A stretch of 35,764 nucleotides of DNA from Paulinella micropora (GCA_009731375.1 BJOX01000053.1:1087569-1123332); one strand, 5' to 3'. Positions 1-9,236 are shown, numbered from the stretch's first letter. Numbers and translations: made by a program. The notes: a model not told the origin generated them from the letters alone.

Positions 1-473
1 TTGTTCAAGAAGGGGGCAGACAGACTGTCTGGACATCAGTCCAAGTAAGCATTACTGAGGATGCTTATGCCTTTGCTCATTAGAGGTGTCCTATGACTCT
101 AGTGATAAGGTTAGAATATATTTGTGACTTCTACCTCACTAGTGACTTTATTGGTAACTACCTCTGAAATTAGGGGGAGCTTTACATTACAATAACGGTT
201 AGAATAATTTCTGACAGCAGTTACTCGTGATATGACAGTTACGTCATTTATTATATGTCGATAGGACTGATTTACCAATTATTTACGACTGACCTAATTA
301 ATGAATTTGGCATTGTCAGCCAGTCACATGTTATGGTTTTGCCGCCTTCAGTTTGGCGGTAATAATTTTACTCAACAAATCTCTCACAATATGTTCAACT
401 GCGAACTACCAAAGTGTCCCGGTCTTCAACCCGACCTCTGTCAACTAAGCTACCGGATTTATAAATACATTGA
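1..473. other. AT-rich left edge without a readable gene
   Basis: All frames are broken by stops. The fibre gene to the right opens only at 474, directly after a TGA at 471-473. This stretch may hold the frameshifted 5' part of that fibre gene or be low-quality sequence. I see no RNA gene or clear repeat in it. Confidence 0.4.
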
Positions 474-2216
474 TATCTAACTTTAACTAACAACGCCGAT
501 TTTAATAATCAAACTATCATTAATGGCGGAAATATAACATATAATGGGGCGAGGATATTAAACCAAAATGGAGGAGATATATTCTTTTCACAGACATCAG
601 GTGATTACCAATATTTCTTATTTACTCTAAATACTGCTACAATCGGAACCGCGAACCAAAGAGGTTATGTATTCACAAATGTAGCATTTGATGCGAAAGG
701 GGCGGGACTTTATATTTCAAAACTTTTGGATAATAAAAGTGCTTCGTCTGACATTGTCCGTTTTAACAATGGTGGCGGTATGCGGTTTTATGGTGCTTTA
801 GATATGAACTCAAACAACATAACAAGTGCTGGAACAATAACGGGAACTACATTAACGGCAACTGCTGGTATGACTACAACAACATTAACAGCGAGCGACA
901 AAATAACGACGGCATCAGGTATGCCAATAATCATAAGCAATACAACGAAAGGAATAGGAACAACAGCGGGTTTAGAATTGTATGGGACTTATAACAATAA
1001 TACAACTGGAGCACATTTGCAGGCTATTACAACAGAAGATATTTATCCTGCTTTTCAACTAACTAATTTAAGTCATAATAACATAAATATGACTTTTGAT
1101 GTGTATTTAGATGCTGGTGGATGAAAATCAAGTTATGCGAGTTCTAATTTTCTAATTAGTAAATGGAATAATAAACTTAGATTTTTGTATGATAGCGGGA
1201 AAAATGTGGGGGTTGCTGTTCCTTGGTCTCTTGCCCTGGAACTTGACAGATCGGGCTTATTAACAACGAAGGCAATAACAGCAAGTGGAGCGATAACAGC
1301 AAATGCGGGTATATCAACAACAACGGCAACCGCGAGTGGATTAATAACAGCAAATGCGGGTATATCAACAACAACGGCAACCGCGAGTGGATTAATAACA
1401 GCAAATGCGGGGACTACATACACAGGCACACTAACAACGGCATCAGCATCAACTAATGGGGCGAAAATAGCAATTCAAGGACAAACAGACGGGACGAATG
1501 CGAGAGGAATATTTGTATGGGATGCTACTGATTCAAACTGGGGGATTTATATGTCTCAGTCTGGGAATAATAAATCATTAAGTGGAGGAACAGCACCAGC
1601 AGGAGGAGGTGGAGGATTAACTTCTTATGCTATTAGATTTAGAGTGAATGGTTCTTCAACGAGTGGGTTCATATGGGAGAATAATTCAAATACTGCTTTA
1701 ATGTCATCAAGAGCGAGCGATGGTCAGTTATGGGTATTGTCTAATCCAATTCAATATTCAGACAGGAGAAAAAAAGAAGATATAAAGGAATGCTTAGGCT
1801 TAGATTTTATTAATAAGTTAAATCCAGTCTGTTATCGTATGATTGATGACAACAATAAATGTAGGACTGGCTTAATAGCACAGGAACTGGAAGAAATACT
1901 AACAGAAATGGATATGCTAGATTTTGGCGGTTTTATAAAAGAAACAATTATGGTTCCGTGTCCAAAGCAAAGAAAAGAATACGAATTGAAAGGTGTGAGT
2001 GTTAATCCAGAAGATGTTAAATGTGTTGATAGTGGTGATGTCGGTTATGGTATAGGTTATTCCGAGTTTATCGCCCCGTTAATTAAGGCCGTTCAACAAT
2101 TATCAGAAAAGGTAGTTAATTTAGAAAAAGAAAATAAAAATCTTATGAATATACTACAAGACAAAGCAAATCAATTAGCAGAAATCAGATTGACCGTTCT
2201 TGATCATGTCAAATAA
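474..2216 (+). CDS. Tail-fibre-like protein with C-terminal S74 (endosialidase-type) chaperone domain; 5'-partial, one in-frame TGA
   Basis: One frame is open from 474 to the TAA at 2214-2216, except for a TGA at 1122-1124. The first part is rich in Asn, Thr and Gly, typical of beta-structured fibres. A run of Ala/Ser/Thr-rich repeats follows (1260-1450). The C-terminal part begins at the motif SDRRKKEDI (Ser codon 1758-1760), the signature of the S74 intramolecular chaperone, which trimerises fibres and cleaves itself at this Ser. The domain is followed by FINKLNPVCYRM, a GLIAQELEE stretch and a terminal coiled coil, all usual for the family. The frame on both sides of the TGA is the same and both sides read as fibre, so the stop is probably a point error, a mutation or readthrough. 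The 5' end is not defined. Likely role: virion surface fibre for host attachment. Confidence 0.75.
1293..1410 (+). repeat. 51-bp tandem repeat inside the fibre gene
   Basis: Two full copies (1293-1343 and 1344-1394) and the start of a third (1395 onward) are in frame and encode a 17-residue unit rich in Ala, Thr and Ser (GLITANAGISTTTATAS). Copy number in such a repeat can change shaft length. Confidence 0.85.
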
Positions 2217-2559
2217 TACAACTAGACTTCACAGACCCCCACCTATTATGGATATGGATGGCGAACTAACTCCAGAATTAAAGTCTCGTGTTCTTGAAGT
2301 AGAACTAAAGACTGAGGGAAAAAAAATAGAGCACGAATTGGAAGATAACTGGAATTGTTGTTGTATAAAAAACAGACCGACAGACAGCAGACTTATTAAA
2401 TACTTATTTCAAATGGGTATCATTATTGCCATTATAGCCCTTTGTATCGTGAGGCTATCTGAAAAGAACTTGCCGTGCGAGGTTGCTAATACTTATGTCG
2501 GAATTTTGACTTTACTCATAGGAATTTGCCTTCCATCACCTTCTTCAAGTAAGAAGTGA
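2206..2559 (+). CDS. Small membrane protein of the polinton-like virus module
   Basis: The gene encodes 117 aa if it starts at the ATG at 2206, which overlaps the last 11 nt of the fibre gene and suggests translational coupling; an in-frame TTG at 2200 is less likely. The N-terminal half is hydrophilic and charged. Around residues 65-85 there is a clear membrane segment (GIIIAIIALCIVRL), and a second hydrophobic stretch (YVGILTLLIGICL) lies near the C-terminus. A Cys triplet (NCCCIK) precedes the first segment. I do not recognise a family. It ends in TGA. Confidence 0.6.
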   Translation: MSNNTTRLHRPPPIMDMDGELTPELKSRVLEVELKTEGKKIEHELEDNWNCCCIKNRPTDSRLIKYLFQMGIIIAIIALCIVRLSEKNLPCEVANTYVGILTLLIGICLPSPSSSKK

Positions 2560-2785
2560 GCACTCGTATAAGTGTATTTTATACCAAGAAGCATCACTAC
2601 CTGAGCACATTAAAGGAATGGCTTCATCAAAACTAACACACCAATCACTAAAAGGTTTATTTGGTTTCTATTCCTTTTTGAATACACCACACACAACTTT
2701 CATTTTTTTATCACTGACCCGTGAATAGAAATCGCAGGCAGTCCGACCTAACACAGACCACATAAACAAAAATATTAAAATCATT

Positions 2786-2806
2786 TTTTTATATTATACA
2801 AAATAT
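2786..2806 (+). promoter_or_regulatory. AT-only stretch directly before the 2807 gene, possible promoter
   Basis: A run of T followed by alternating A/T ends at the ATG. Similar T-run plus TATA-like stretches precede the genes at 31409, 33883 and 34785, so they may be the late promoter type of the AT-rich virus. This is inferred from position and composition only. Confidence 0.3.
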
Positions 2807-3172
2807 ATGATGAGTGAGTTCAAATACCAAAAGATTATTTTTCTGAGCAATGATTTTGCTGGAGGAAGCAAAACATTTAATAAAAATATCCAAATGTCAT
2901 TCACACCCACCAAAATGAATGCAAAATTTATCCACTATATGAACGATCAGACAGAGACAAAAACCAGAATTCTTTATATTGATAGAATTGGAATTATTGG
3001 AAGATTTGCGGACAGCACCACAGCAAACATTTCAAACCTTAGTTATAATTTGGGTGTTGTCGGATGGACTGACGGACAATATACATTTAAAGTCCTTGAA
3101 ACTGACAGCGGAAATATTGACACAGGAAATTTAGCAGGCCGAATTGTTGTGTGTTTGGAATTCGTTGCTTAA
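2807..3172 (+). CDS. Hypothetical protein, probably a beta-rich virion protein
   Basis: This 121-aa ORF starts at the first of two adjacent ATGs and ends in TAA. It has no membrane segment. Alternating hydrophobic and polar residues and many Thr, Asn and Gly suggest a small beta-sandwich. It lies between the membrane-protein gene and the packaging ATPase, 8 nt before the ATPase start, so it probably belongs to the virion operon. I do not recognise the family. Confidence 0.6.
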   Translation: MMSEFKYQKIIFLSNDFAGGSKTFNKNIQMSFTPTKMNAKFIHYMNDQTETKTRILYIDRIGIIGRFADSTTANISNLSYNLGVVGWTDGQYTFKVLETDSGNIDTGNLAGRIVVCLEFVA

Positions 3173-3180
3173 TATATAAG

Positions 3181-3388
3181 ATGATGAAGATTAACAATGT
3201 CAAGGTGAAGCCCTAAAACAAGAGGGTGATGGAAACAAAAAAGCAAAAGGTTATAAATTATTTAATGAGCAGTATGCCAACATATTTCTACTCGCCCGTA
3301 AGAAGAGCGGGAAAACGACAGCACTCTTTGAAATACTGAAACGGACTACAGACAGAAAAACCCGCATTGTCATTATTGCTTCAACGAT
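3181..3388 (+). pseudogene. FtsK/HerA-type packaging ATPase, N-terminal part (Walker A); split by the GC-rich insert and frameshifted
   Basis: The start is the double ATG at 3181. After 11 codons the frame meets TAA at 3214. Moving one base at the CCC of 3211-3213 keeps the protein open, so one base appears to be missing. The Walker A motif LLARKKSGKTTALFEIL is encoded at 3288-3338, followed by a basic stretch and the strand RIVIIASTI, the usual second strand of polinton-like virus and virophage ATPases. Coding similarity stops at ACGAT (3384-3388). The natural continuation (HKDYIYKAMVKHF) is found after the second ACGAT at 30634-30638. Together the halves give about 273 aa, normal for these genome-packaging ATPases. 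As it stands the gene cannot give a working product. Confidence 0.8.
3384..3388 (+). repeat. Left ACGAT copy at the insertion junction
   Basis: The identical pentamer occurs at 30634-30638, exactly where the ATPase reading frame resumes. It could be a target-site duplication made by integration, or microhomology at a chimeric join. Confidence 0.5.
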
Positions 3389-3392
3389 CTCA

Positions 3393-3405
3393 GCGACCAA
3401 CTGTA
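3393..3405 (+). repeat. Left copy of a near-terminal inverted repeat
   Basis: GCGACCAACTGTA here matches the reverse complement of 30582-30595 (GCGACCAAGCTGTA) with one extra base. The left copy is 4 bp inside the junction and the right copy 38 bp inside, so this is at best a sub-terminal inverted repeat. Confidence 0.35.
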
Positions 3406-3418
3406 CTGCCTCCGCCAA

Positions 3419-4447
3419 ATGATCGGCAAGCACAAGGCAGAAGAACAATCTTCGCGTGAGACGCTGGAAGTAGAAGCGGGCGTGGAACGAGAGAATTGTC
3501 TCGTAGAGCTCTCCATTGTGCGCTCCTGCCGGAGCTCAAGGGAAAAGACGCGAGTCCCGGCCCGATCTGTTTGTTTGTACGTGTTTGGCGGTTCCGCCGC
3601 GACCGGCGTGACTTTCCGCCCGGGCCTGGGGCACACGTTCTGCTACGACGCTGGGCAAAACCGCTGGACGCGACGCGGCGAGCTCCGCAAGCCCCGCACA
3701 CATTTCGCCGGCACGGCCGTAGGCAAATGTCTGTACGCGATCGGGGGGGTCGACAGCGGGCGCGGCCTGAAAGACGTCGAGCGCCTAGACCTGTACCGAC
3801 CGGACGCGAAATGGGAGCGACTGCCGCCGCTGCCGCAGCCCTGCTTCGGCGCGCTGGCCCTGGCGCTCGACACCCGCATCTTCCTGCTCGGCGGCTCGGG
3901 CGACACCCAGAATCTGGCACGCGTCGCGGTCTTGGACACGACTACACTGGCTTGGTCCGAGCCTCCGTCTATGATCAGGGCCCGGCAGTTTGCCGGCGGC
4001 GGCGTGCTGGACGAACAGCTATACGTCTTTGGGGGCAGGGGCAACACAAGCAAGGCCCTGGCCTATGCGGAACGCTGCAGCCCCGGGGGCCCGTGGTGTG
4101 AGGTGGCGCGCCTGGGGGTCGCGAGGTGGGGCTGCGGGTGTGCCGTGCTCAACCGCAAAATTTACGTCCTTGGCGGCCGGAACGCGCTGGATCAGGTGCT
4201 AGCTTCCGTCGAGCGCTATGACCCGGCCCTGAACGTCTGGGAGGAAGTCGCGCCGCTGCTTCAGGGGCGCGGGTGCTCGGCCGCGGCCGTGCTCAACAAC
4301 GAACTGTATGTGATGGGCGGCTCCGATCGCGAAGGGAAAGCGCTCGCCTCTGTCGAGCGCTACGACGAGCGCCGGAATGCCTGGACTTTTGTCACCAATA
4401 TGCCTGCGTTCTTAAGCGGGGCCGCCTGCGCGGTTGCGTTGGGCTGA
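3419..4447 (+). CDS. Kelch-repeat protein (six blades)
   Basis: This 342-aa ORF starts at ATG 3419 and ends in TGA. Six kelch units can be counted from the paired glycines that follow a hydrophobic strand: YVFGG, YAIGG, FLLGG, YVFGG, YVLGG and YVMGG. Each is followed by the usual downstream pattern ending in a Trp (for example VERYDPALNVWEEVAPL). Six units should close into a beta-propeller that binds partner proteins. No BTB or F-box domain precedes it; the first 50 residues are charged and unrecognised. In viruses such proteins often act as substrate receptors for cullin ubiquitin ligases, which fits the RING and F-box genes in this segment. The ORF begins only 31 bp inside the insert, so its N-terminus may be truncated. 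Confidence 0.85.
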   Translation: MIGKHKAEEQSSRETLEVEAGVERENCLVELSIVRSCRSSREKTRVPARSVCLYVFGGSAATGVTFRPGLGHTFCYDAGQNRWTRRGELRKPRTHFAGTAVGKCLYAIGGVDSGRGLKDVERLDLYRPDAKWERLPPLPQPCFGALALALDTRIFLLGGSGDTQNLARVAVLDTTTLAWSEPPSMIRARQFAGGGVLDEQLYVFGGRGNTSKALAYAERCSPGGPWCEVARLGVARWGCGCAVLNRKIYVLGGRNALDQVLASVERYDPALNVWEEVAPLLQGRGCSAAAVLNNELYVMGGSDREGKALASVERYDERRNAWTFVTNMPAFLSGAACAVALG

Positions 4448-4989
4448 TGAAGCCAAAAAGTTTCCCTTTACCAGTCCGTTTGCGCTTGGACTGAAATCGA
4501 CCCTTTTCTGTTCTCTCCGATTAAAAGAAAAAGTAAAGCAGAGCCGGCGATGGCAGCTAGGGAGGTCTGTTGGCACGGTACTTTGTGCTCTTTATTCTGT
4601 TGCAGCTCAAACATTTGAGCGTCGTAACGCTGTAACAGAACGAAGATCTCATCTTTGAACTCATTTCAATACGCGATCTTCGAAGCCCGGCCTCGGGAAA
4701 AAAAAAGCTTTTATTAAATCAAAGAATCTTGTTGTGTGGGTGTTGAAACTCTTGGAGAGCGACGGGCCCGTCACGCCTGACACGGTTTCTTCTGTCCCGT
4801 CGGTGAATTTCAAGACAAACGTTGGAAATGCCGCAATTTTCCGGTGAAACTTCCGCTAGTGCAATTGTCGACCCTAGCTGCAGTGTTGCCGAAAAGACCG
4901 GTGCGAAAAAAAGACATTTACTAAAAAAAGACATGGCCACCCCCTCCCGTTCCTTGAGCTATAGTCACCGTTTTTTTCTCACTGGCACA
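4448..4989. other. Intergenic stretch between the kelch and zinc-cluster genes
   Basis: The two genes converge here. It holds A/T-rich runs near 4700-4716 that may end transcripts, and one weak small ORF on the minus strand (4719-4934), listed separately. Nothing else is recognised. Confidence 0.4.
4719..4934 (-). CDS. Possible small secreted or membrane protein (weak)
   Basis: A 71-aa ORF from an ATG at 4934. Its first 30 residues resemble a signal peptide (a short basic start, then FFAPVFSATLQLG and an Ala-rich end), followed by a Cys pair and a very basic stretch. There is no family match and length alone does not prove coding. It could be chance. Confidence 0.2.
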   Translation of the reverse strand: MSFFSKCLFFAPVFSATLQLGSTIALAEVSPENCGISNVCLEIHRRDRRNRVRRDGPVALQEFQHPHNKIL

Positions 4990-5757
4990 CTAGGCCTCCT
5001 CTTGCTGCCGCGGCTGTCCCAGAAATTTAGTCAGCTGGGGCTGAAGGTTTTTTTTCCAGTGCGGGTGTTGTACGGGCAGTGCCGCCTTTTTCTGGGCAGG
5101 TTTTTTGCCACTGCGGCGTTGAGCAGGTCGGGCCGCCTTCCTTGGTTTTTCTTGGCGCGGCACGTCCCCTTCGTCTTGTCTGGCGACGCAGCCGTTCTGG
5201 CATCGCGAGAGGCACACGTGTGGTCGTGTGCTGAACCCGCAGTCAAAGCAGGCCTGGGCTACGCATGCTGGCTTGGGGCACAGATAAAGCCGACGCCTGC
5301 GGCATTGCCGACAAAGCCCCATGTCGTCCCGGCCCACGATGCTGGCGCCCGTACACGCCGCACACTGCACTTGCCTGGTTGCCGCCTTGCCCCACCAGTC
5401 GTCGATTGTTTCCCGGACCTCACAGGCCGCCGGCTCTGCACAGTCCTGCGCCAGTACTAGTTCGACCCTCTGCGCCTCTTCTTCTGCCAACGCGGTTCGG
5501 AGGCCTTCCTCTTCCTGAGCCAACCGTGCTTGGTGGCGTTCCCGCTCCGCCGCACAAACGGTACAGGTCTGCCCGCGCCCAACAACTAGCGCCTGGTTGC
5601 ACTGCGGGCAGTACCGTGTGTTCAGCGCGAGCGCTTCCTGCACCGTGGAAAGCCGTTCGCGCTCGGCGCCAACAGTCGGCCACGACGCCAGCGGGGCCCG
5701 CTCTGTTGCATCCTCGGCCATCCCAAGCTGCGAGGCCGTCTGCGGCTTTGTTTGCAT
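4990..5757 (-). CDS. Cys-rich zinc-cluster protein with coiled coil and basic tail
   Basis: This encodes 255 aa from the ATG at 5757; the frame is open to 5892 but has no earlier ATG. In order it shows CPQC...CTVC near residue 50 (a zinc ribbon), an Arg/Glu/Ala-rich helix of about 50 residues, CAAC...CRQC, and CPKPAC...CFDC plus three more Cys, so two or three treble-clef-like sites. A Lys/Arg/Pro/Gln-rich tail of about 60 residues follows and may bind nucleic acid. The pairs do not follow the RING order, so I do not call it an E3 ligase. It points toward the kelch gene. Confidence 0.6.
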   Translation of the reverse strand: MQTKPQTASQLGMAEDATERAPLASWPTVGAERERLSTVQEALALNTRYCPQCNQALVVGRGQTCTVCAAERERHQARLAQEEEGLRTALAEEEAQRVELVLAQDCAEPAACEVRETIDDWWGKAATRQVQCAACTGASIVGRDDMGLCRQCRRRRLYLCPKPACVAQACFDCGFSTRPHVCLSRCQNGCVARQDEGDVPRQEKPRKAARPAQRRSGKKPAQKKAALPVQHPHWKKNLQPQLTKFLGQPRQQEEA

Positions 5758-6044
5758 CACCCACAACACATTTTTTTTTGGGGGGGGGGTCCCTTGGACT
5801 TTATCTACGGACGGCAGCCTTGGGGACTGTGGCAAGGCGGACGCGGTCCCTCCCGCAAAAAAAGAAGCTTCACACACACGCAGATGCCGCAATTTACCGG
5901 ACGACGCGTGCAGGGGCTTTTTTTTGAGGGTCCAAGATTTGTAGGATCTAATTGTCTCCCGGCCCTTTCCCTTTTGGGGGGCGGGGGGCCGCGCTGCCTA
6001 CAGTCCAAAGGCCCCCCCACACACACACCAGAAAATTTGACCTG
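5758..6044. other. Intergenic stretch upstream of the zinc-cluster gene
   Basis: Contains a G run near 5779-5789 and short CA tracts. A 15-20 bp stretch around 5884-5900 resembles one at 4829-4848 (GCCGCAATTT followed by CCGG), which may be part of the duplication that also made the second kelch copy. No gene is supported. Confidence 0.35.
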
Positions 6045-6534
6045 ACTGCCGGGGTCTGGTCCGAGCCTCCGTCTATGTCTAGGGCCCGACGGTTTGCCGG
6101 CGGCGGCGTGCTGGACGGGAGGTTGTGTGTCTTTGGGGGGCAGGAGCAACACAAGCAAGGCCTGTGCGGAACGGTGCAGCCCCGGGGCCCGTGGTGTGAG
6201 GTGGCGCGCCTGGGGGTCGCGAAGTGTCGGAGATTGTGCTGAACCACCAACTTTACGCCCTTGGCGGCCGGAACACGCTGGATCAGGTGCTAGCTTCCGT
6301 CGAGCGCTATGATCCGGCCCTGAACGTCTGGGAGGAAGTCGCGCCGCTGCTTCAGGGGCGCGAGGCTCTGTCGCGGCCGTGCTCAAAAATGAACTGTACG
6401 CGATGGGGGGCACCGATCGCGAAGGGAAAGCGCTCGCTTCTGTCGAGCGCTACGAGCGCCGTAATGCCTGTACTTTTGTCACGCAGCTGCCCGTAAAAAT
6501 CAGCCGGGCCGCCTGTGCGGTTGCGTTGGGTTGA
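6045..6534 (+). pseudogene. Decayed partial copy of the kelch gene
   Basis: The DNA closely follows 3941-4447 of the intact kelch gene, from the GTCCGAGCCTCCGTCTATG block to the final GCGGTTGCGTTGGG, but the frame is broken several times. Small deletions occur near 6140-6170, 6220-6240 and 6360-6380, and the first three blades are missing. Only the C-terminal half of the propeller is left. It is a tandem partial duplicate in the same orientation about 2.1 kb away. Confidence 0.85.
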
Positions 6535-6756
6535 AAAAAGTCTCTATTTTTACAAGTCCGGCTTGGACGACTTTTTTTGTGATCCTTCTAATTTATTACA
6601 AAAAATTCAGAGCTTTGGAATTTGATACAAAATAGAGAAGTTGCACGACAAATCTCTTTCTTCCCACAATTCTGTACGTAGAAAATAAAAGAAAGAATTT
6701 TTTAAGGGAGGCAGAAGAGCTCTAACGTTGGTCCAACTGAATGCAGTGCCATGCTC

Positions 6757-6770
6757 TTTTTAATTAAAAA
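6757..6770. terminator. Palindrome TTTTTAATTAAAAA
   Basis: A perfect 14-bp A/T palindrome in GC-rich surroundings. The same core recurs at 13977-13988 and 16031-16044, and TTAATTAA recurs at 27015-27022, each time at or after a gene end. It probably marks transcript ends. Confidence 0.4.
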
Positions 6771-6793
6771 TAATTTTGCTAGCTACTTCTCTT

Positions 6794-6943
6794 CCCCCCC
6801 CCCCCCCCCCCCCCCCCCCCTTCTTTTGNNNNNNNNNNNNNNNNNNNNNNNNNNNNNNNNNNNNNNNNNNNNNNNNNNNNNNNNNNNNNNNNNNNNNNNN
6901 NNNNNNNNNNNNNNNNNNNNNNNNNNNNNNNNNNNNNNNNNNN
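6794..6943. other. Poly-C run and sequence gap
   Basis: A run of about 27 C (6794-6820) leads into 115 N (6829-6943). The run is probably a sequencing artefact at the gap edge. Confidence 0.8.
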
Positions 6944-7097
6944 CTTCTTCTCCCCTACTTCCCTCTCTCCTCTCTCCTGCTCTCCCCGCCCCTCATCTTT
7001 CTCTCCTGCTCTGCCCGTCCCCATCTTTCTCTCCCTTCTCTCAAAAAGCAAAACTATTACAAGGTAAAAAGAAAAAGTTATCAAAAGTTGTCAAAGG

Positions 7098-9097
7098 ATG
7101 CAGACCCTGGAAGAAAGCCCCTGGATCCAAGGCCAAAGGTTGGCATATTACATTCAGGCCTTGCTGATAACGGGCATGCGTCGCGTGCAAAACCACAAGG
7201 TCACCCCTAACTTTGCTCTCATGTCGGGCGACCGTCTTCACTTGATGGTTCCTGAGCAGAAAGAAGTGGCAGGGCTGTTACGTAAGCTGACGCGCAACCC
7301 CTACGCGCCGCTGCTCAACCGAGGGCTGTTACGTAAGCTGACGCGCAACCCCTACGCGCCGCTGCTCAACCGATTCGCCCTGGTCCAAATCATACACGAC
7401 CCCTCCGCTCTCACCATAGACGTCAATGCGTGGAATATATCGAAGGCTATGCCAGTGGAACTTTTACATTTTATAGAACGCTTCTTTCTCGTGCTAGCCC
7501 GTCTTATTATCGTACGCCTAGCCGCTTCCGGCAAGCCTGCAGCCGATGCCTGGGCCGCCTGCACCACCTACGTGCTGCAGAGTCACGGTCAAAGCCAGAT
7601 CAAGAGGTACGAGAAATTGTCATACCGTCTTGTCTTTCCCTGCCTCGTGTTGGGTTGGGCGGACGCTGGCTTGCTAATGTTCGAAGCCGCTGCTGAATTT
7701 TCGCGCCTCTATCCAGCCTTCGCGGCTGGTCTTGATCCAGCCACAGTCGTGGACTTTTCCATCTACAGAAGAGGTGGTGGTGTACGCCGCTACCCTTTCT
7801 GTGATGAGACAGAGCGCCGGCTCTGCGCCGATTGCTCCCAGGCTCCAGTGCGCAATCAATCTCTTTGTTCCTTTGGCCGGGGATGCCATGTTCCAGTCTT
7901 TGCACAGCGTCCTTTGCTGCCCTTCCGACGCTACGAACTACATTTACCCAGCGGCAGCTCTAGCCCTTCTTCAAGCTCTAGCTACGGCGCAGACGACCGT
8001 CTTTCTTTTAGTGACCCTTCACTTGAACGTATCAAAGCAAGTCTCAGTTGCCAATCCGCCGACAAAATGACAGATATTGAGATCGACGAATTTGTTTTCC
8101 AAGCCAGTGTCGGCTTTTCCGAAAAAGCCACGCAAGCAGGGGCCGCTTGGCAGGACCCAGGTGCTCCGGAGAGCTTTGAATCCAGAGGCCCTGGTGCCAG
8201 GGGGCGTGCAGTTCCCCGCCTTAAGTGTAAGATGATTGCCACTTCGAGCACCCCTGCGCTTGAAAAGGAAAAAGCTGTTATATCTGACGCCCTCCTGCCC
8301 CAAGGCGGCGAACCCGCTGCCCTTTCCAGCCCCCTTCCCGAGGGCGAAGGGTTTGCTATCATTTGCACTCCCTTGCTCGAAGAAGGAAAATCTGCTGCAG
8401 ATCACGCCATCCAGCCTGAACACACGAGTGTTGCTAGTACCCCCCGCGCTCTCCCGCCTGAGGCCAGGGAATCCTACGCGTTGCCGCCCCTTGCCCCCGT
8501 ATCTAGCAACAAAAGTACAGAGGTTGCCGAGCACTCTTGCGGGGTAATAGGGGTCCTGCCTTGGGGTTACGAGCTTACCGGGCAGGTCCGCCGTGCACCC
8601 TTGGCAGGCCCCATGCCAGGGGGGACATCTACTCTTACTCTAGGAGAGAGCGGCCGCTACACTGACGCACAGATGGAGGCCTTCTTATTGGCGCACACAG
8701 TACCCTACCTGGGCCCAGGAGTGCGTTTTAAAAAAAACAGTCTGGAGACGTGATGGGTACCTGTTGTGCTACACGGCCACAAACACTGCCATCTGCCCCT
8801 TCCGGTACGCGGTGACGGGCCATCCCTGGCGACACTCAAGAAAATGCCTGCTCGTGACCTTGGCCCAGACTGAGTTAGTTATCACCTGCGTTAGCAGACA
8901 TTGTGCGCAGCACATGTCCAAGGCTCGTTTCCTGTTGCCCGAGGAGACGCGTTACAAGCTCTGTCTTGCGCAGCCCTGCTCTGTGTCCTTACCCTTCCCC
9001 TTAGTCTCGACCGTAGAGCCAGGCTCTCTATCCAAAGAAATACCCTTGAATACAAAAAATCAAAGTATTAACGCGGAAAAGAAGCAGGACAATCGAG
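7098..9097 (+). CDS. PrimPol/UL52-like primase with altered catalytic motifs; first exon, one frameshift
   Basis: The frame opens at ATG 7098 and runs to a TGA at 8751. A shift in the A8 run near 8729-8737 (net +1) leads into a second frame that continues to 9097. Three archaeo-eukaryotic primase motifs are seen in order and spacing: ALTIDVNAW (residues 104-112, normally DxE/DxD), KLSYRLVF (173-180, normally SxH) and VVDFSIYRRGGGVRRYP (217-233, the PrimPol pattern D..VY..NR.FR). The second acidic residue of motif I and the His of motif II are replaced (Asn, Arg). After a long Ser/Pro-rich linker, the second frame encodes a zinc site of the UL52/PrimPol type: Cys, then GHPWRHSRK, then C-x4-C (CVSRHC). 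It would prime DNA replication if active. The exon ends at a GAG|GTAAAC donor. Confidence 0.65.
7272..7373 (+). repeat. Exact 51-bp tandem duplication in the primase gene
   Basis: 7272-7322 and 7323-7373 are identical and in frame, repeating the 17-residue block GLLRKLTRNPYAPLLNR. Because the copies are perfect, it is either very recent or an assembly artefact. Confidence 0.9.
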
Positions 9098-9236
9098 GTA
9101 AACGCACAGATTGAGCCATGCTTGATTGTTTGTATTCAAGGGCCAATATCGCTTACACAAACCGTGCGTTTTTTCTCTTTGCGCCCTACCGCTTTCACTA
9201 TGCCTTGCCTTTTTCTTTGTGTATGTGTGTTTGCAG
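9098..9236 (+). other. Spliceosomal-type intron (139 nt) between the primase and HNH exons
   Basis: The donor is GAG|GTAAAC at 9098 and the acceptor is TTTGTGTATGTGTGTTTGCAG|AT at 9236. The intron contains stops in the upstream frame. Removing it joins codon phase 1 to phase 1 and gives an uninterrupted frame into the next exon. The T/G-rich 3' end resembles that of the other two introns proposed here. Confidence 0.65.

Larger units (their letters stand above)
6535..7097. other. Intergenic stretch with a gap, between the kelch copy and the primase
   Basis: The first half is A/T-rich, with a 14-bp perfect palindrome at 6757-6770. The second half holds a C run, 115 unknown bases and a C/T-rich stretch up to about 7040. 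No gene is supported; the C/T-rich part may be the upstream region of the primase. Confidence 0.45.

Noticed and set aside
1122-1124. TGA reassigned to Trp in the source organisms
   Set aside because: TGA ends the kelch gene (4445-4447), the SR-like gene and the 2206 gene at plausible places, so reassignment is not supported.
1293-1410. Long minus-strand ORFs with Val/Ala/Ile/Leu repeats opposite the fibre gene
   Set aside because: They are the antisense of the 51-bp fibre repeats and lack any start context or homology.
5265-5927. Plus-strand ORF of 220 codons opposite the zinc-cluster gene
   Set aside because: It is an antisense shadow of a GC-rich gene, with Pro/Arg/Ala composition and no motif; the minus strand shows ordered Cys pairs.
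7982-8534. Minus-strand ORFs opposite the primase linker
   Set aside because: No domain or motif; the plus strand has primase motifs on both sides in compatible frames.
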